From NCBI GenBank assembly GCA_963783105.1, contig CAWAMI010000002.1:1-64000 (forward strand): 64,000 nt of DNA, read 5' to 3'. Shown here in pieces: positions 24,722 to 35,823 of the stretch. How positions within the stretch are numbered: the stretch's first letter is position 1; every line of letters begins with the position of its first letter. Source of the stretch: JAVEDQ01 sp963783105 (lineage in GTDB: Bacteria > Actinomycetota > Actinomycetes > Frankiales > Frankiaceae). Below the pieces are notes generated by a model, which saw only the letters and a program-made list of their open reading frames with translations, ran no database searches and was not told where the DNA came from. Position numbers and translations under genes: made by a program.

Positions 24722-26473
24722 GTGTCCGCCGAGCTCGCACCGCCCGAGGGACGGCGGATCGCCGGGCGTTACGAGCTGCGCTCGGTCATCGGTCGCGGCG
24801 GCGCCGGGACCGTGTGGCGGGCCGAGGACGTGCTGCTCCAGCGGGCCGTCGCCGTCAAGGAAGTGCACCTGCCGACGACGCTGAGCGAGGACGAACGGCG
24901 CGTGCTGCGCGAGCGGGTGCTGCGCGAGGCGCGCGCCGCCGCGGCGGTGCGGCACCCGGTGCTCGTCAGTGTGTTCGACGTCGTCGAGGACGAGGACCGG
25001 CCGTGGATCGTCCTCGAGCTCATCGAGGCCCGCACGCTGTCCGCGGTCGTGGCCGAGCGGACGCTGTCGCCCGCGGAGACCGCCCGCGTCGGCCTCGACC
25101 TGCTCGCCGCCCTCACCTCGGTGCACCGGGCCGGTATCCAGCACCGCGACGTCAAGCCCGGCAACGTGCTGGTCGAGCATGACGGCCGGCCCCGGTTGAC
25201 GGACTTCGGCATCGCGAGCACGGCGGGCGACCCGAGCCTCACCAAGACCGGCGTGCTGCTCGGCTCGCCGTCCTACCTCCCCCCGGAACGGGCGAGCGGT
25301 GGCCCGGGCGGCCCCGAGAGCGACCTGTGGAGCCTGGCCGCGACGCTGTACGCCTGCGTCGAGGGCACCCCGCCCTACGAGGGGAGCCACCCCCTCGCCG
25401 TGCTCACCGCGGTCGTCGAGGGCCGACGGCGGCCCGCCCAGCAGGCGGGAGATCTCGAGCCGCTCCTGGCCGAGCTTCTCGACCGCGCGCCGGCGGACCG
25501 GCCGGACGCGGAGGACGTCCGCGAGCGCCTCGTCGCCGTCGCGGGCTCCGGGCTCGGCGGGCTGACGCCCGACCCCGCCCGCAAGCCCGGGCTCCTCCCC
25601 CGCGAGCCCGGACAGGGGGAGACCGACGCGTCCCGCCCCGGCGGGACGACGGAGTCGACGACCGGCATGCCGGTCGCTGACGGCGACGGGGCGACCTCCG
25701 CCCTCGACCGGCCGCCGGCGTCCGCGGCCGACGACGCGGCCGACGACGCGACCGACGACGCGACCGACGCCGAGTCCGTGCTCGATCGCACGCAGGCCGG
25801 GCCGGCCACTCCCGCGCGCCGAGGTCCCGGTCGCCGGCGGCTGCTCATCGCCGCCGCGGCGGCCCTCGTGCTGCTCGCCGTGGGTGGCGCGGTCGTGGCA
25901 CTGGCCGGTCGCGGATCGCCGCCGCCGCAGGAATCCGCATCAGGTGCCGCCGAACCGGCGGTCGTCGGCCCGGCGACGGGGTCGCTGCCTCCGGCGGCCC
26001 TCGACCCGGCCGGCATCGCCGCCGCACGAGCCGCCACCCCCGCCGGGTGGGTCCGCTACACCGACCCCAACGGCTGGTCCGTCGCGCACCCCCCGGGCTG
26101 GACCCGGACGCGCCTCGGCAAGGACGGCGTCGACTTCGTCGAACCCGGCACCGGCAGCTACCTGCACGTCGAGACGTCGTCAAAGGCGCCGGAGTCCGTG
26201 ACCGCGGACTGGCAGGCGCAGGAGTCGCGGCTGGCCCCGCGGGTCAGCAACTACGCCCGCGTGGGTCTCACCCCGGCCGACGGCGGGGCCGGCACTCGCG
26301 CGGCGGACTGGGAGTTCACGTTCGGGCTGGCCGGCAGCCCGCTGCGGGCTCTCGACCGCGGGCTCGTCGCCGACGGCACCGGCTACACCCTCTACTGGCA
26401 GACCCCGGCGGACGCCTGGGAGAACTCCCGCGGCACGCTGGCCGGCCTGCTCGGCTCGTTCACCCCCGCCTGA
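24722..26473 (+). CDS. Hanks-type serine/threonine protein kinase, membrane-anchored
   Basis: A 583-residue kinase. The N-terminal catalytic domain shows 'IGRGGAGTVWRA' (glycine loop), 'AVAVKEVHL' (ATP Lys near 46), 'QHRDVKPGNVL' (catalytic Asp near 142) and 'TDFGIAS' (metal Asp near 161). An acidic, Ala-rich linker is followed by one transmembrane helix (about 372-393) and an extracellular C-terminal domain with no PASTA repeats, so the sensed signal is unknown. GTG 24722 begins just before the kinase domain. The linker contains repeated 'ADDA(A/T)DDA' residues. The 3' end precedes the sdh operon by 95 bases. Confidence 0.92.
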   Translation: MSAELAPPEGRRIAGRYELRSVIGRGGAGTVWRAEDVLLQRAVAVKEVHLPTTLSEDERRVLRERVLREARAAAAVRHPVLVSVFDVVEDEDRPWIVLELIEARTLSAVVAERTLSPAETARVGLDLLAALTSVHRAGIQHRDVKPGNVLVEHDGRPRLTDFGIASTAGDPSLTKTGVLLGSPSYLPPERASGGPGGPESDLWSLAATLYACVEGTPPYEGSHPLAVLTAVVEGRRRPAQQAGDLEPLLAELLDRAPADRPDAEDVRERLVAVAGSGLGGLTPDPARKPGLLPREPGQGETDASRPGGTTESTTGMPVADGDGATSALDRPPASAADDAADDATDDATDAESVLDRTQAGPATPARRGPGRRRLLIAAAAALVLLAVGGAVVALAGRGSPPPQESASGAAEPAVVGPATGSLPPAALDPAGIAAARAATPAGWVRYTDPNGWSVAHPPGWTRTRLGKDGVDFVEPGTGSYLHVETSSKAPESVTADWQAQESRLAPRVSNYARVGLTPADGGAGTRAADWEFTFGLAGSPLRALDRGLVADGTGYTLYWQTPADAWENSRGTLAGLLGSFTPA

Positions 26474-26568
26474 CTCGAACATCACACGTCGCGAACGGGG
26501 CCGGACGCAGCCTCGCTCGTACAGTGAGAGCACGTTCCGGGCGTCCCACCTTTCTTCACGGAGGCCTC

Positions 26569-26958
26569 GTGCCCAAGCCGGCCGGCTCGCTGTACCGCGG
26601 GCGGGAAGGGATGTGGTCCTGGGTGGCGCACCGCGTCACCGGGGTGCTCGTCTTCTTCTTCCTCTTCGCCCATGTGCTCGACACCGCACTCGTCCGGGTC
26701 TCGCCGGACTCCTACGACTCCGTGATCGACACGTACAAGAACCCGCTCGTGAACCTGATGGAGGTCGGCCTCGTCGGGGCGGTGCTCTACCACGCCCTGA
26801 ACGGACTGCGGGTGATGCTGATCGACTTCTGGGAGAAGGGCACCCGCTATCAGAGTCAGATGCTCTACGCGATCGTCGGGATCTGGCTCGTGGTGATGGT
26901 GCCGGGTGCCTACTTCATGCTGCTCCACACCTTCCAGTCGACGTTCGGGAGCGCGTGA
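26569..26958 (+). CDS. sdhC: succinate dehydrogenase cytochrome b556 subunit
   Basis: The 129-residue subunit has three transmembrane helices and the 'WSWVAHRVTGVLVFFFLFAHVLD' signature, in which His residues ligate heme b and line the quinone site. It anchors SdhAB in the inner membrane with SdhD. GTG 26569 has GGAGG five bases upstream. It is the first gene of sdhCDAB. Confidence 0.92.
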   Translation: MPKPAGSLYRGREGMWSWVAHRVTGVLVFFFLFAHVLDTALVRVSPDSYDSVIDTYKNPLVNLMEVGLVGAVLYHALNGLRVMLIDFWEKGTRYQSQMLYAIVGIWLVVMVPGAYFMLLHTFQSTFGSA

Positions 26959-26959
26959 C

Positions 26960-27409
26960 ATGGCGCTGTCCACCCAGGGCGTGACCACCGACCGCGAGAC
27001 GCTCGTCCTCGAGAACCCGCGCAGCCGCCAGTCGCGCCCGAGCGGCACCCGCAGCAAGACCAACTTCGAGCTCTACGCATGGATCTTCATGCGGCTCTCC
27101 GGCCTCGCGCTGATCTTCCTGGTGCTCGGCCACCTGCTGATCATGAACGTCCTCGACGGCGGGGTGCAGCGCATCAACTTCGCCTTCGTCGCCGGCCGCT
27201 GGTCCTCGCCGTTCTGGCGGACCTGGGACCTGCTGATGCTCTGGCTCGCCGAACTGCACGGCACCAACGGCCTGCGCACCGTCATCAACGACTACGCCGA
27301 GCGGGCGCAGTCCCGCTTCTGGCTGAAGATGCTGCTCTACTCCTCGGCCATCCTGGTGCTGACCCTGGGCACCCTGGTGATCTTCACCTTCGACCCGGAG
27401 ATCAGCTGA
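26960..27409 (+). CDS. sdhD: succinate dehydrogenase membrane anchor subunit
   Basis: A 149-residue protein with three transmembrane helices, the first 'IFMRLSGLALIFLVLGHLLIM' with a heme-ligand His. The actinobacterial-type N-terminus is long and polar (about 35 residues, Ser/Arg/Thr-rich). It begins one base after the sdhC stop and ends one base before sdhA, indicating tight coupling. Confidence 0.9.
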   Translation: MALSTQGVTTDRETLVLENPRSRQSRPSGTRSKTNFELYAWIFMRLSGLALIFLVLGHLLIMNVLDGGVQRINFAFVAGRWSSPFWRTWDLLMLWLAELHGTNGLRTVINDYAERAQSRFWLKMLLYSSAILVLTLGTLVIFTFDPEIS

Positions 27410-27410
27410 G

Positions 27411-29183
<1,773 letters not shown>

Positions 29184-29222
29184 CTCTGATGCCAGGAATT
29201 CGCAACATGCCGGGGCTTCGCC

Positions 29223-30023
29223 GTGGCCGCTGACGCCCCTCCGGAGCCGGACGCCGCGCAGGAGGAGGCGGCGCGCAAGAACGCGCAGGCCTCCGCCGCG
29301 ACCGGCGCCGCCCCCGGCGAGAGCACCACCGTCATCCTGAAGATCCGGCGCTACAACCCGGAGCTCGACGACGAGCCGCATTGGGAACGCTACGAGGTCC
29401 CGGTCGAGCCGGGCGACCGGCTGCTCGACGCGCTGCACCACGTCAAGTGGCAGATGGACGGCACGCTGACCTTCCGTCGCTCCTGCGCGCACGGCGTCTG
29501 CGGCTCGGACGCGATGCGAGTGAACGGCGTCAACCGGCTCGCCTGCAAGATCCTGGTCAAGGACCTCGGCAAGGAGATCCTGGTCGAGCCGATCAAGGGT
29601 CTGCCGGTGGAGAAGGACCTCCTCGTCGACATGGAGCCGTTCTTCGAGGCCTACCGGGCCGTTCAGCCGTGGCTGGTGACCGAGGGCCACGAGCCGACCC
29701 GCGAGCGGCTGCAGTCCGCCGAGGACCGGGCGCGCTTCGACGACACGACCAAGTGCATCCTCTGCGCGGCCTGCACCACCTCGTGCCCCGTGTTCTGGAA
29801 CGACGGGTCCTACTTCGGGCCCGCCGCGATCGTGAACGCGCACCGGTTCATCTTCGACAGCCGCGACGCGGGCGCCGAGGAGCGGCTGGAGATCCTGAAC
29901 GACCGCGAGGGCGTGTGGCGCTGCCGCACGACGTTCAACTGCACCGACGCCTGCCCGCGCGGCATCGAGATCACGAAGGCGATCCAGGAAGTGAAGCGGG
30001 CGCTGGTCTTTCGGCGTATCTGA
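29223..30023 (+). CDS. sdhB: succinate dehydrogenase iron-sulfur subunit
   Basis: A 266-residue iron-sulfur protein that passes electrons from FAD to quinone. The [2Fe-2S] ligands are in 'SCAHGVCGSDA' near 87-97, and the [4Fe-4S]/[3Fe-4S] ligands in 'CILCAACTTSCPVFW' near 179 and 'CTDACPRG' near 240. Compared with usual SdhB the N-terminus is longer by about 30 Ala/Glu-rich residues. GTG 29223 was chosen; an alternative start would be further in. A hairpin terminator follows. Confidence 0.95.
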   Translation: MAADAPPEPDAAQEEAARKNAQASAATGAAPGESTTVILKIRRYNPELDDEPHWERYEVPVEPGDRLLDALHHVKWQMDGTLTFRRSCAHGVCGSDAMRVNGVNRLACKILVKDLGKEILVEPIKGLPVEKDLLVDMEPFFEAYRAVQPWLVTEGHEPTRERLQSAEDRARFDDTTKCILCAACTTSCPVFWNDGSYFGPAAIVNAHRFIFDSRDAGAEERLEILNDREGVWRCRTTFNCTDACPRGIEITKAIQEVKRALVFRRI

Positions 30024-30048
30024 TCCCCCGCCTCCGGCCACGGACGAA

Positions 30049-30096
30049 GGCTGCGTAATCTTCGACCGCCTCTGACCGGCCGAAGGTTACGCAGCC
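30049..30096. terminator. bidirectional hairpin between sdhB and MFS genes
   Basis: GGCTGCGTAATCTTCG pairs with CGAAGGTTACGCAGCC (one G-U pair) around a 16-base loop. It lies between convergent genes and can terminate both. Its outer sequence is shared with the repeat at 50,821. Confidence 0.8.
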
Positions 30097-30113
30097 TCGT
30101 TGGCGCGGGGTGT

Positions 30114-31649
30114 TCAGCAGGGCGCCAGCTCCGCGATCTCCCCGTCGCAGCCCCGCTCCGCTACGGCAGCGGCATCAAGGGCCTCGGCCCGCTCCGGCCG
30201 CAGCACGGTCAGCGCGACGACGATCGCCAGGGCCACCAGCGCCGCCGCGATCCAGAACGCCAGGTGGTAGCCGCTCGTAAGGGCGCTCGCCTGCGACGCC
30301 CCGCGCGCCGACAGGTCCTCGCTCCGGCCGGTGGACAGGGTCGCCAGCACCGCGAGCCCCAGCGCACCGCCGATCTGCGCGGACGTGTTGACCAGCCCCG
30401 ACGCGAGGCCGGCGTCCTCCGAGGTCGCGCCCGACATCGCGAGGGTCATCAGCGCCGGGAAGCACAGCCCGGCGCCGGTGCCGAACAGGACCATCGACGG
30501 GAAGACGTGGGCCAGGTAGCTGCCGCCGATCGGGGCCAACGCGAACAGGGCGAGACCGATCACGATCAACACCAGGCCGGGGATCAGCGTCCGCCGCGCA
30601 CCGAACCGCGACACCAGCGGCTCCGTGTAGCGGACCGACAGCGTCCCCATCACGATCGTCACCGGCAGGAACGCGAGCCCGATCTCGAGGGCGTCGTAGC
30701 CGAGCACCCGCTGCAGGTAGAGCGCCCCCAGGAAGAACATCCCGAACATCCCCACGACGCCGAACACCTGGATGACGTTGGCTCCGCTGACGTTGCGGGA
30801 CCGGAAGATGCGCAGCGGCATCAGGGGGTTGGTCGCCGACGACTCCCGCAGCACGAAGCCGAGCAGCAGCACCAGCGACACGGCGCCCAGGGCCAGCGTG
30901 TCGCCGGCGGTCCAGCCGTGCTCGGACGCCGGCTTCACGATCGTGTACACCCCGAGCATCAGCGCAGAGGTGATCAGCACGGCGCCCGGCACGTCGGCTC
31001 CGCGTCCCCAGCCGATCCCGCTGTCGCCGTCGATCAGCCGGACGGCCAGCGCCGCGGTGACCAGCGCGATCGGCAGGTTCACGAAGAAGATCCAGTGCCA
31101 GTTGATCGATTCGGTGAGGACGCCACCGAGCAGCAGCCCGACCGACCCACCGGCCGAGGCGACGAAGGCGAACACGCCGATGGCCTTCGCCTGCTCGCGC
31201 GGCTCGGGGAACATCGTGACGATCATCCCGAGGATGACCGCGGAGGTCATCGCACCACCGACGCCCTGCAGGAAACGCGCCCCGACCAGGACCGCCTGGC
31301 TCCCGGCGAGGCCGCAGAGCAGCGACGCCACGCTGAAGACTCCGAGGCCCGCGAGGAAGACCTTGCGCCGGCCGACCAGGTCACCGAGCCGGCCGGCAAG
31401 CAACAGCAGGCCGCCGAAGGTGATCAGGTAGGCGTTCACCACCCAGGCGAGGCTGGAGGAGGAGAAACCGAGATCGTCCTGGATCGACGGCAGCGCGACG
31501 TTCACGATCGTCACGTCGAGGACGATCATCAGCATGCCGGCGCAGAGCACGTAGAGGGCCACCCACCGACGGTCGTCCCGACCGCTCGTGGCCGGCGACG
31601 GGTCCCGTCCGGCTGCCGTCGCGTTCGGTGCGGCCTGCTGCGTCGCCAT
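30114..31649 (-). CDS. MFS transporter, DHA2 (14-TM) drug exporter family
   Basis: The 511-residue protein has about 14 transmembrane helices. Motif C-like 'FLQGVGGAMTSAVILGMI' and motif A 'GRLGDLVGRRKVFLAGL' are clear, and 'VLDVTIVNVALPSIQDDL' is the usual DHA2 N-terminal D1 motif. Relatives (EmrB/QacA/LfrA) export drugs or dyes with protons. The substrate is unknown. ATG 31649 has GAGGGAGA upstream, and the promoter region holds a GAACCGGTTC palindrome (31,667-31,676). No TetR gene is adjacent. Confidence 0.9.
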   Translation of the reverse strand: MATQQAAPNATAAGRDPSPATSGRDDRRWVALYVLCAGMLMIVLDVTIVNVALPSIQDDLGFSSSSLAWVVNAYLITFGGLLLLAGRLGDLVGRRKVFLAGLGVFSVASLLCGLAGSQAVLVGARFLQGVGGAMTSAVILGMIVTMFPEPREQAKAIGVFAFVASAGGSVGLLLGGVLTESINWHWIFFVNLPIALVTAALAVRLIDGDSGIGWGRGADVPGAVLITSALMLGVYTIVKPASEHGWTAGDTLALGAVSLVLLLGFVLRESSATNPLMPLRIFRSRNVSGANVIQVFGVVGMFGMFFLGALYLQRVLGYDALEIGLAFLPVTIVMGTLSVRYTEPLVSRFGARRTLIPGLVLIVIGLALFALAPIGGSYLAHVFPSMVLFGTGAGLCFPALMTLAMSGATSEDAGLASGLVNTSAQIGGALGLAVLATLSTGRSEDLSARGASQASALTSGYHLAFWIAAALVALAIVVALTVLRPERAEALDAAAVAERGCDGEIAELAPC

Positions 31650-31739
31650 GGTCGGTGTCTCCCTCGGAACCGGTTCGTTGCGGATTCCCAAGGCAGACGG
31701 AAGACGGCCGCACAAGTCATCGCTCTCCCGGCGGGGAGC

Positions 31740-32747
31740 TCACTCGAGGATGCGGGTGAAACCACGGGAGTCGGTGAGCGGTCGGTAGATCTCCCGGAAG
31801 TCCATGGCGTAGTCGAAGTCGTTCTGCTCGTCCTGACGACCGCCCTTGACGTCCAGGTTGTGCACCACGAGCAGTTCCTCGTAGTAGTGCGACGCCTGGA
31901 CGAGCTTGATCCCGGACGGCGCCCAGATCCCCGACCCGCCCCAGAAGGGCACACCCGTGATGCCGTGCCGACCCACCGCGTTACAGGCGATCGTCCAGAC
32001 CTGGTTGGTGGCGGAGCCGGCCGCTATCACCGAGTCCCAGAGGTCCCCGTAGTACGAGTCGGTGCGCACGTTCATGGTCGGGTAGTCGCGGGTCGCCGCC
32101 GCCCGCCAGGAGGCGACCTGGACGATGCCGTCCACCTCGTCGACGATCGCGTACTCCCTCAGCAGGTCGCTGAACAGGTAGTCGTAGCAGGTGGTGAAAC
32201 CGAACCTGCCGTTGTCCTCGATCGTGTCGATGACCAACCGATCGTCCTGGCCCGTTGCCGTGTAGGTCTTCTCGATGCCCGGGAGGAAGATCTTCTCGTA
32301 CGAGTTGCCCGGCGCCAGGTAGTCGTAGTCCCGCGCGATCGGGAACGTCGAGTTGTAGTACTTGCCGTCCGGTCCGCGGGTGAGGTTGTTGAGGATGATC
32401 GCCCGGAAGTCGTCGTCGAGGAGCGGCTTCAGGGAGGTCTCGATCCAGTCGACGTGCACCTCCGTCAGCGCGGAATCCATGTAGCGCCGGCATTCCTGCT
32501 CGTCCTCCCAGAAGTATCCGGAGAGGCTGAACTCGGGGAAGATGGCGACGTTGACCCCCAGCTCCTTGAAGACGCAGCAGGCGCTGTGGATCTTCTCCTT
32601 GTTGGCCGCCACGTCCGGCACCGAGGCGTTGATGTTCGCCAGCCCCACCGAGACGTTCCGGGCGTCGGACGAGTAGGTCCGCTCGATCACCTCGAGGTCG
32701 TCCATCCACGGGCTCAGGCCGGGGGCGACGAGGCGTCCGAGCGTCAT
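31740..32747 (-). CDS. carbon-nitrogen hydrolase (nitrilase superfamily), substrate unknown
   Basis: A 335-residue enzyme with the nitrilase-fold triad in correct order: Glu in 'FPEFSLSGYFW' near 70, Lys in 'NSYEKIFLPG' near 150 and Cys in 'FGFTTCYDYLF' near 190. It is longer and more Asp/Tyr-rich than the common amidase (YafV, omega-amidase) members, and I cannot place it in a named subfamily. The C-terminal about 60 residues ('HYYEELLVVHNLDVKGG...') form an acidic extension. ATG 32747 was chosen; the upstream extension is low complexity. It lies 90 bases from the MFS gene on the same strand, so the two might be co-transcribed. Confidence 0.8.
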   Translation of the reverse strand: MTLGRLVAPGLSPWMDDLEVIERTYSSDARNVSVGLANINASVPDVAANKEKIHSACCVFKELGVNVAIFPEFSLSGYFWEDEQECRRYMDSALTEVHVDWIETSLKPLLDDDFRAIILNNLTRGPDGKYYNSTFPIARDYDYLAPGNSYEKIFLPGIEKTYTATGQDDRLVIDTIEDNGRFGFTTCYDYLFSDLLREYAIVDEVDGIVQVASWRAAATRDYPTMNVRTDSYYGDLWDSVIAAGSATNQVWTIACNAVGRHGITGVPFWGGSGIWAPSGIKLVQASHYYEELLVVHNLDVKGGRQDEQNDFDYAMDFREIYRPLTDSRGFTRILE

Positions 32748-32856
32748 CTGCCGTCCTCGGGAGCCACGACGCGCACGATGCCCCGGGACGCGCGCGGCGC
32801 AATCACCCGACGGGGATGAAGCTCCCGCGAGGACGGGCCCGCCGGCCGCGGCCCCC

Positions 32857-33129
32857 TCAGCTGGAGCGGGCACCCACGGGCGAACCTTCGCTCGTCCTGG
32901 CCCCGGCCCGCAGCCCGCGCACCCCGAGCACGCCGATCGCGGTCCCGAAGGCCAGGGAGGCGGCCGTCAGCAGCGCGTGCACGGCGAGGAATCCGGTCGG
33001 GCCCCCGTCGGGCCCGGGCGCGAAGCTGCGCTCGTCGGACCAGATGTTGCGCAGGAACGTCGGCCAGATGACCCAGCTCCAGACGCCGAAGCCCAGCAGG
33101 AACGCCGACCACCGGCGGGACAGCACCAT
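32857..33129 (-). CDS. SCO4848-family membrane protein
   Basis: A 90-residue protein with two transmembrane helices and the family pattern 'SRRWSAFLLGFGVWSWVIWPTFLRN' and 'FLAVHALLTAASLAFGTAIGVLGVRGLR'. It resembles small membrane proteins near dacA in Streptomyces. The function is unknown. ATG 33129 is divergent from the dac gene with 83 bases between starts. Confidence 0.85.
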   Translation of the reverse strand: MVLSRRWSAFLLGFGVWSWVIWPTFLRNIWSDERSFAPGPDGGPTGFLAVHALLTAASLAFGTAIGVLGVRGLRAGARTSEGSPVGARSS

Positions 33130-33212
33130 CCGTCCAGGGAACCAGATGGTCCTGTGCACCCCGGGCGGTGCGGCTGCCCGATTCTGTCGGACGGTCGGGC
33201 TAGCCTGCGCTC

Positions 33213-34454
33213 GTGTCTCGCCGACGCCTCCGCCCCCTGCTGTTCGGGGTCGCTCTGACCAGCTCTCTGGTGCTGGGTGCGGCTCCCGCCGCCCTCGCCG
33301 CCCCGCCGAACGGCCTGCCCCTGCCGCCCGACGTCGCCGTCGGCACCGGTGGGCCCCCGCTGCCGAGCGGGCTGCAGTCCGCATCCTGGCTCGTCGCCGA
33401 CCTCACGGGTGGCCAGGTTCTGGCCGCCCGTGCGGGGAGCGCCCAGCGCGCCCCGGCGAGCACGATCAAGATCCTCACGGCGTTGACCTTCGCGCCCGGG
33501 GCTCCGGAGGAGATCGAGGCGACGCCCGACGCCGTCCGGTCCGAGGGGCGCACGGCGGGGTTGAAGCCGGGCGTCCGGTACCGCTCAGCGGAACTGCTGG
33601 ACGCCATGTTCGTGAACAGCGCCAACGACGTGACCCAGGTCCTGGCCTCGACCACGCCCGACCCGGTCGCGGCGGCGGACGACATGACGGCTCGTGCCCA
33701 CGCGCTCGGGGCGACGGACACCGTGGCGGCGTCCGTGACCGGGCTCGACGCGCCGGGTCAGCTGACCACCGCCTACGACCTGGCGATCCTCACCCGGGCG
33801 GCGCTCGCCGACCCGGCGATCCGGGCAGCCGCGGGGAAGACCGGATCGACGCTGACGGGCTCGGACGGCGTACGCCGCCAGTTCACCAGCAGCAATCCGC
33901 TACTCGGGCACTACCGGGGCGCGATCGGCCTGAAGACCGGCTCGACCAACCAGGCGGGCCTGACGTTCGTCGGCGCGGCCGAGCGCGACGGGCGCACGCT
34001 CGCCGTCGTCCTCATGCAGGCGCCGAAGAGCTTCGGCGCCGAGGCCACGAAGCTGCTGGACTGGGGCTTCCAGGCCGCGGGGACCGTCTCCCCGATCGCT
34101 GAGCTGCCCGCCGTCCCGGCCCCCGGCGCCGCCACCGAGGCCGCGGGAGAGCCGAAGGACCTGCCGCCGATCACCGTGGCCGAACACGGCGGGGGCGTCA
34201 GTCCCCTCCTCGCGCTGGCCGTCGCCGTCACCGTCGTGGCGGCTGCCTTCACCTATTGGCAAGGCCAGGAGGCCGCGGCCCGCAGCAGTGGCCGCGCCCG
34301 CCGCCCCCGGAACCCACCCGCCCGGCCCCGCGCGCCCGACCGGAGCCGACCCGTCGACGTCATCCGCCTTCCGGACGACGGTGCCCGACCGCCGACGCGG
34401 GAGTCCGCGGCACGTCAGTCGTCCCGGGAATCCCGGAGGATCTTCGCCCCGTAG
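33213..34454 (+). CDS. D-alanyl-D-alanine carboxypeptidase (S11, DacA/DacB1-like)
   Basis: A 413-residue secreted, membrane-anchored PBP5-type enzyme that trims pentapeptides in peptidoglycan. The signal peptide ends near residue 30 ('ALAA'). The active-site triads are 'STIK' (Ser83-Lys86), 'NSAND' (S-x-N near 136) and 'KTGST' near 241. A C-terminal transmembrane helix (about 335-355) is followed by a positively charged cytoplasmic tail. The catalytic domain is compact. GTG 33213 was chosen by the signal peptide. The 3' end overlaps the convergent BrkB gene by 40 bases. Confidence 0.93.
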   Translation: MSRRRLRPLLFGVALTSSLVLGAAPAALAAPPNGLPLPPDVAVGTGGPPLPSGLQSASWLVADLTGGQVLAARAGSAQRAPASTIKILTALTFAPGAPEEIEATPDAVRSEGRTAGLKPGVRYRSAELLDAMFVNSANDVTQVLASTTPDPVAAADDMTARAHALGATDTVAASVTGLDAPGQLTTAYDLAILTRAALADPAIRAAAGKTGSTLTGSDGVRRQFTSSNPLLGHYRGAIGLKTGSTNQAGLTFVGAAERDGRTLAVVLMQAPKSFGAEATKLLDWGFQAAGTVSPIAELPAVPAPGAATEAAGEPKDLPPITVAEHGGGVSPLLALAVAVTVVAAAFTYWQGQEAAARSSGRARRPRNPPARPRAPDRSRPVDVIRLPDDGARPPTRESAARQSSRESRRIFAP

Positions 34455-35758
34455 AGCGCGGCGGTCGCGGCTCCGGCGAGCATCGCGCCGGTGGTGATGC
34501 GGCTCGAGGTCCGCAGTGCGCTCGAGGACGCGACGAGCGACGGGTGGTCGACGGCGGTCTGCTCGGACGGGTACGGATCGCTGTCCGATCCGGCGTCGGA
34601 GCCGTCGGAGGCCTTGGAGCCGTCGGATGCGGCAGGGGTGCGGTCCCGGCGCCCGCCCAGCTGCGTCGGCCGCTGCTCGCGGCCGGCCCGATCCCGCTCG
34701 GCTCGCTCGTCGACCTGACCCTCGGCCTGGTCCTGGGGCGGTGTGGCGCCCTGCAGCGCGGCCGCGAGTGGCGCAGGCGCGCCGCCGCCGGCCGTCGTGG
34801 GCACGTCGTCCGGGTCGTGGTCCGCGTACTCCTCGGGGATGCCGGCCGCCTTCGCCGCCTCGGGGTCGGCGGTGCCGGACGGCGGTACGTCGGTGTCGTA
34901 GGGGGCCGTGACGGTCCAGGCGGCGGTGAAGAGCATGAAGCGGGAGACCAGGTTGATCCAGATCAGCAGGCCGACCACCACGGCGAAGGCACCGTAGACG
35001 GGGTTGTTGGTGGTCCGCGAGACCAGCAGGCTGCCGACCACCTTGAGGATCTCGAGACCGACGGCGCCGAGCAGGGCACCCTTGATGACCCTTCGCAGCG
35101 GGGTGTTCAGGCGCGGCAGCCGGGTGAACAGGTAGAGGAACACCGCCAGGTCGACGAGGAGGGCGAGCGCGATACCCACGGCGCGCAGGCCGATGCGCGC
35201 GACCGAGCTGTCCTCGAGCCCGACGAGGTCGAGGAACCACGTCATCGCTGCCGACGAGACACCCGTGACCGCGACCGACGCCAGCAGCGTCAGGCCGAGG
35301 CCGGCGAGGACGCCGATGTCGACCAGCTTCTTGACGACGAAGTTGCCCGCCTGAACGTTGTGGTGCCAGACCGTCCGGACGGCCTCACGCAGGGCGTCGA
35401 TCCAGCCCAACCCGGCGAACAGCAGGCCCACGAGGCCGACGATCCCGGTCGCGACCTTCGCGTTGCCGATGGTCGTCACGTCCAGCTTGTCGGCCAACCC
35501 CGGCAGGAAGTTGTTGATCTGTTCGGCGAGCTTGGTCTGCGCGTCGGGGTATGCGTCGACGACGAAGCCGGCGACCGAAAAGGCGAGGGCGATCAGCGGG
35601 AAGAAGGACAGGAAGCCGAAGTAGGTCACCGAGGCCGCGAGACGGTCACCCCCGTCGGCCTGATAGCGCGAGAAAGCACGGATCATGTGGTCCAGGAAAG
35701 GCCGGCGCGCGCGCGCCGTCTTGACCCCGGTCTGCGCGGCGGCGATCGGATTCCCCAT
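34415..35758 (-). CDS. YihY/BrkB family membrane protein (YhjD-like)
   Basis: A 447-residue protein with six transmembrane helices in the YihY/BrkB domain (about residues 30-290; 'DGGDRLAASVTYFGFLSFFPLIALAF' starts it, and 'NPVYGAFAVVVGLLIWINLVSRFMLF' is near its end). It resembles YhjD and the Rv3335c-type proteins. The C-terminal 150 residues are a long acidic, low-complexity tail. It is not an RNase BN; the earlier annotation of that family was wrong. The function is unknown. ATG 35758 fits the family. Confidence 0.9.
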   Translation of the reverse strand: MGNPIAAAQTGVKTARARRPFLDHMIRAFSRYQADGGDRLAASVTYFGFLSFFPLIALAFSVAGFVVDAYPDAQTKLAEQINNFLPGLADKLDVTTIGNAKVATGIVGLVGLLFAGLGWIDALREAVRTVWHHNVQAGNFVVKKLVDIGVLAGLGLTLLASVAVTGVSSAAMTWFLDLVGLEDSSVARIGLRAVGIALALLVDLAVFLYLFTRLPRLNTPLRRVIKGALLGAVGLEILKVVGSLLVSRTTNNPVYGAFAVVVGLLIWINLVSRFMLFTAAWTVTAPYDTDVPPSGTADPEAAKAAGIPEEYADHDPDDVPTTAGGGAPAPLAAALQGATPPQDQAEGQVDERAERDRAGREQRPTQLGGRRDRTPAASDGSKASDGSDAGSDSDPYPSEQTAVDHPSLVASSSALRTSSRITTGAMLAGAATAALYGAKILRDSRDD

Positions 35759-35823
35759 GATCGCCTTCTACCCGTCGGCAGTCAGGATTACGCGGGAAGC
35801 CTCGCAGGTCAACGCGCACCCGG

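Noticed and set aside
31660..31680. GAACCGGTTC palindrome in the MFS promoter as a TetR operator
   Set aside because: A ten-base palindrome is too short to call, and no regulator gene is nearby; mentioned only in the gene entry.
30264..32819. 851-residue plus-strand frame opposite the MFS and nitrilase genes
   Set aside because: Both minus-strand genes are supported by conserved motifs; the plus frame is a His/Gln/Arg-rich shadow.
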